This document shows positions 32,740 through 34,519 of a stretch of 34,519 nucleotides of DNA, in pieces. The notes below the pieces were generated by a model. It was not told the origin of the DNA. It did no database searches and worked only from the letters and a program-made list of their open reading frames with translations. The position numbers and the translations under genes were made by a program. The stretch's first letter is position 1, and every line of letters begins with the position of its first letter. This DNA comes from Euprymna scolopes (Eukaryota > Mollusca > Cephalopoda > Sepiida > Sepiolidae), in assembly GCA_024364805.1 (NCBI GenBank), contig CM044523.1, forward strand, positions 5,126,649 to 5,161,167. The letters are read 5' to 3'.

Positions 32740-33060
32740 ATAGACACCACCAAGGGCCCTGATGGCATCATATCCTAGGAGCAGGTCAAAACTCAGGGGG
32801 TTTTCAAGCACTACCAGAGCCTCTAGGTTAGCGGAGCTTCCATTTCTCGTCCGAATGTTTACATTGCCCACCCCGCAACATGTGCGCGTCTCTCCACTGA
32901 TGGAAGTCACTCTGACGTTCTTCTTTCTCCAAGTGTGGCAGAGATCTGCACATACGATAGTGCGGGAGCACCCGGAATCGAAGAGTGCCGAGCACGGTGT
33001 TTCGTCGATATATATCGGGATGACCGGCAGCGTCTCATTTAATTTCTGCGTGGGAAAGAT
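32740..33060 (-). pseudogene. Aspartic protease region of the Gypsy fossil
   Basis: The active-site motif DSG lies in SALFDSGCSRTIV (about 32980) and the second protease landmark LLLGYDAIRALGG at about 32745-32775. Between them are the strands typical of a retroviral-type protease, which works as a dimer to process the polyprotein. Confidence 0.87.
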
Positions 33061-33780
33061 GTCGACGCTGACACCTTGTCTCCGGTTCCATTTTCCGGAC
33101 ACTCTTGAGCTATATGGCCAGTTTCCTTACACCGGTAGCAGCGAACAGCCGTTGGTTGCTGCCGGCAGTTCCTTGCAATGTGCCCCTGTCCATTGAATCT
33201 GTAGCATATGATTCCACCACGTGGATCGGGTCCCTGATACGGTTTCTTATCATTCGGTGTGGACTGAGCAGCAGCAATTACTAGTTCCCTCATCTCGGAG
33301 TAATTCTTCATTACAGTCCTGGCCCGATCTACTAGGTCATTAAGGGGCAACGAGGCTGCACTTGAGCTAGCTCGTAGTAGTTGATTTGCTCCTGTCGGGA
33401 GTCCTGCTAGGAATTTGCATGATAAGGTCCGCTAAGGCAGTCCACCAAACAACACTGTCAACTTCGTCAGCTCTGCCAAGTACACGTCGACCGTTTCGCC
33501 TGGACGTAAGGTTCTTGCCTCAAGTTGCTCCCAAGCAGTGGTGGGGTCAATCGCAAACGCCATGAACAGCGCCGTCTTGATATTCTCGTAGTCCTGTTTG
33601 CCCTCATGACTAAGCTGTTTATACACCGCAAAGGCGCCGCCGGACAAATGACTAGGAACAACACGGTCAAAGTTTTTTACGCCAGACAAAAGGCAATGTA
33701 ATTCCACCTTTTCCACCCAGTCAAGTACCGGAGTCGATCCATCAAACTCTGGTATTAATTTGAGGTAATTTTTCCCCCAT
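33060..33780 (-). pseudogene. Gag region with zinc knuckles, Gypsy fossil
   Basis: The capsid-like part lies at about 33432-33770 (FDGSTPVLDWVEKVEL, GGAFAVYKQL, WEQLEARTLRPGETVDVYL), the pattern of Ty3/Gypsy gag domains. Two zinc-knuckle-like motifs follow at 33099-33206, the second being CYRCKETGHIAQEC. Gag coats the RNA in the virus-like particle. Broken as part of the element. Confidence 0.85.
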
Positions 33781-33795
33781 TTCGCCGAAATAGCT

Positions 33796-34157
33796 TGAAT
33801 TCGTTTCGCAACTATGGCAGTTGATTAACACACACGTCGAACTTCTAAAGCTTGAATTCGTTTCACAACTACGGCAGTTGGTTAAAACACACGTCGAACT
33901 TCTAATCACTCTTATGCAGTTGATACACATTGTCCTCGATCTTCTGAACATACTCCTTTTATTGTCCAAGCGTTCGTCATCAGCAAATCGGCAGCCAGAA
34001 AAACAGTCACGTGAGGGGTGACGTCATCGCTCAATAATCTCACAAAAACCACAGCCGACATTTGAAATTTCTGCCCCCCCCTGTGATCCTCCCAGCAGGT
34101 AAGACAACACGCGTAGACACGTGGTCGCTTTCTTCCTTCATTCTGTTAGACTTTACA
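33796..34157 (-). repeat. 5' LTR (right on plus strand), 362 bp
   Basis: About 60 bp longer than its partner because the first 57 bp (TGAATTCGTTTC...) occur twice in tandem (starts 33796 and 33853). It keeps the CRE (34019) and the neighbouring E-box (34008) unchanged. Confidence 0.92.
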
Positions 34158-34162
34158 GTAAC
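34158..34162. repeat. Target-site duplication of the LTR element, right
   Basis: GTAAC, identical to 30060-30064. Confidence 0.88.
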
Positions 34163-34257
34163 TTAACAGAAAGATACGGTAATAAAAATAAAACGTATAT
34201 TTGCTCTACAACAGTATTTAGACCTTTCTTCAATTTTTATTAATTACCATTTCTACT

Positions 34258-34519
34258 AAATATATATATATATGTGGGTGTGTGTGTGTACACATATAAT
34301 ACATGTATATACATATATACATACATATACACATACATATACACATATATATATATCCACATATACACACATATATATACACACAGATATATATACATTT
34401 ACATATATATACACACATATATATATATACATATACATATATATACACACACATATATATATATAGCGGTATTACCCATAATTATATATATATATATAGT
34501 AATTTATGAAATATATATG
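34258..34519. repeat. Mixed TA/CA/TACA microsatellite
   Basis: A TA run, a GTGTGTG run and then long TACATA/CACATA units reach the end of the window. Frames across it are artefacts. Confidence 0.95.

Larger units (their letters stand above)
30065..34157 (-). mobile_element. Ty3/Gypsy LTR retrotransposon, fossil
   Basis: A 4.1-kb element on the minus strand, bounded by LTRs that begin TGAATTCG and end TTTACA on the plus strand, with a 5-bp target duplication. Recognisable parts, in minus-strand order, are 5' LTR, gag, zinc knuckles, protease, reverse transcriptase, integrase, an acidic tail, a purine tract and 3' LTR. Protease and RT before integrase is the Ty3/Gypsy order. The element is broken, with several breaks across its genes. 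Aligned by eye, the LTRs agree at about nine bases in ten, so the insertion is moderately old. It sits a short distance beyond the 85-bp repeat copy at 29.9 kb. Confidence 0.93.

Noticed and set aside
30294-33196. Plus-strand frames over the LTR element (151, 144 and 82 codons)
   Set aside because: Shadows of the minus-strand Gypsy genes in a less AT-rich region.

Overview
This window looks like intergenic DNA from a cephalopod, most likely an octopus. That is inferred from its strongly AT-rich base, dense (TA)n microsatellites, LINE fragments of a type common in molluscs, and a mariner and a Ty3/Gypsy element. No sequence search was run, so the organism is inference. No intact host gene was found. 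Everything protein-like that can be recognised belongs to a mobile element, and most of it is decayed.

Layout. 1-4677: unique AT-rich DNA with microsatellites. 4678-5580: two copies of a dispersed repeat that ends in the same tail, the second containing about four internal units of roughly 145 bp. 5582-8086: a 2.5-kb imperfect palindrome whose arms of about 1.06 kb are inverted copies of each other. 8087-10660: nothing recognisable. 10670-12143: a 27-bp satellite of about 54 copies, each carrying a small hairpin. 13002-13030: a small cluster resembling a housekeeping promoter. 13251-14516: a dead mariner with TA duplications, good terminal repeats and a broken transposase on the minus strand. 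14519-19395: mostly featureless. 19396-19949: repeats, read on the minus strand, whose head closely resembles the 5' end of U2 snRNA, followed by short minisatellites.

24270-25640 holds a minus-strand RTE-type LINE 5' part (leader plus endonuclease). 26175-26660 holds a plus-strand LINE C-terminus with its 3' tail. 27029-28720 holds a tandem composite repeat (blocks A and B), and block A shares a short stretch with the LINE leader. 29078-29870 holds another LINE C-terminal piece, followed by an 85-bp repeat that also occurs twice near 26 kb.

30065-34157 is a Ty3/Gypsy LTR element on the minus strand with a 5-bp target duplication (GTAAC). Gag, zinc knuckles, protease, reverse transcriptase and integrase can be recognised in the usual order, but the element is a broken fossil. 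The window ends in mixed TA/CA microsatellite.

There is no operon or pathway here. The interest lies in nested repeats. The palindrome and the U2-headed repeat are the least ordinary structures.
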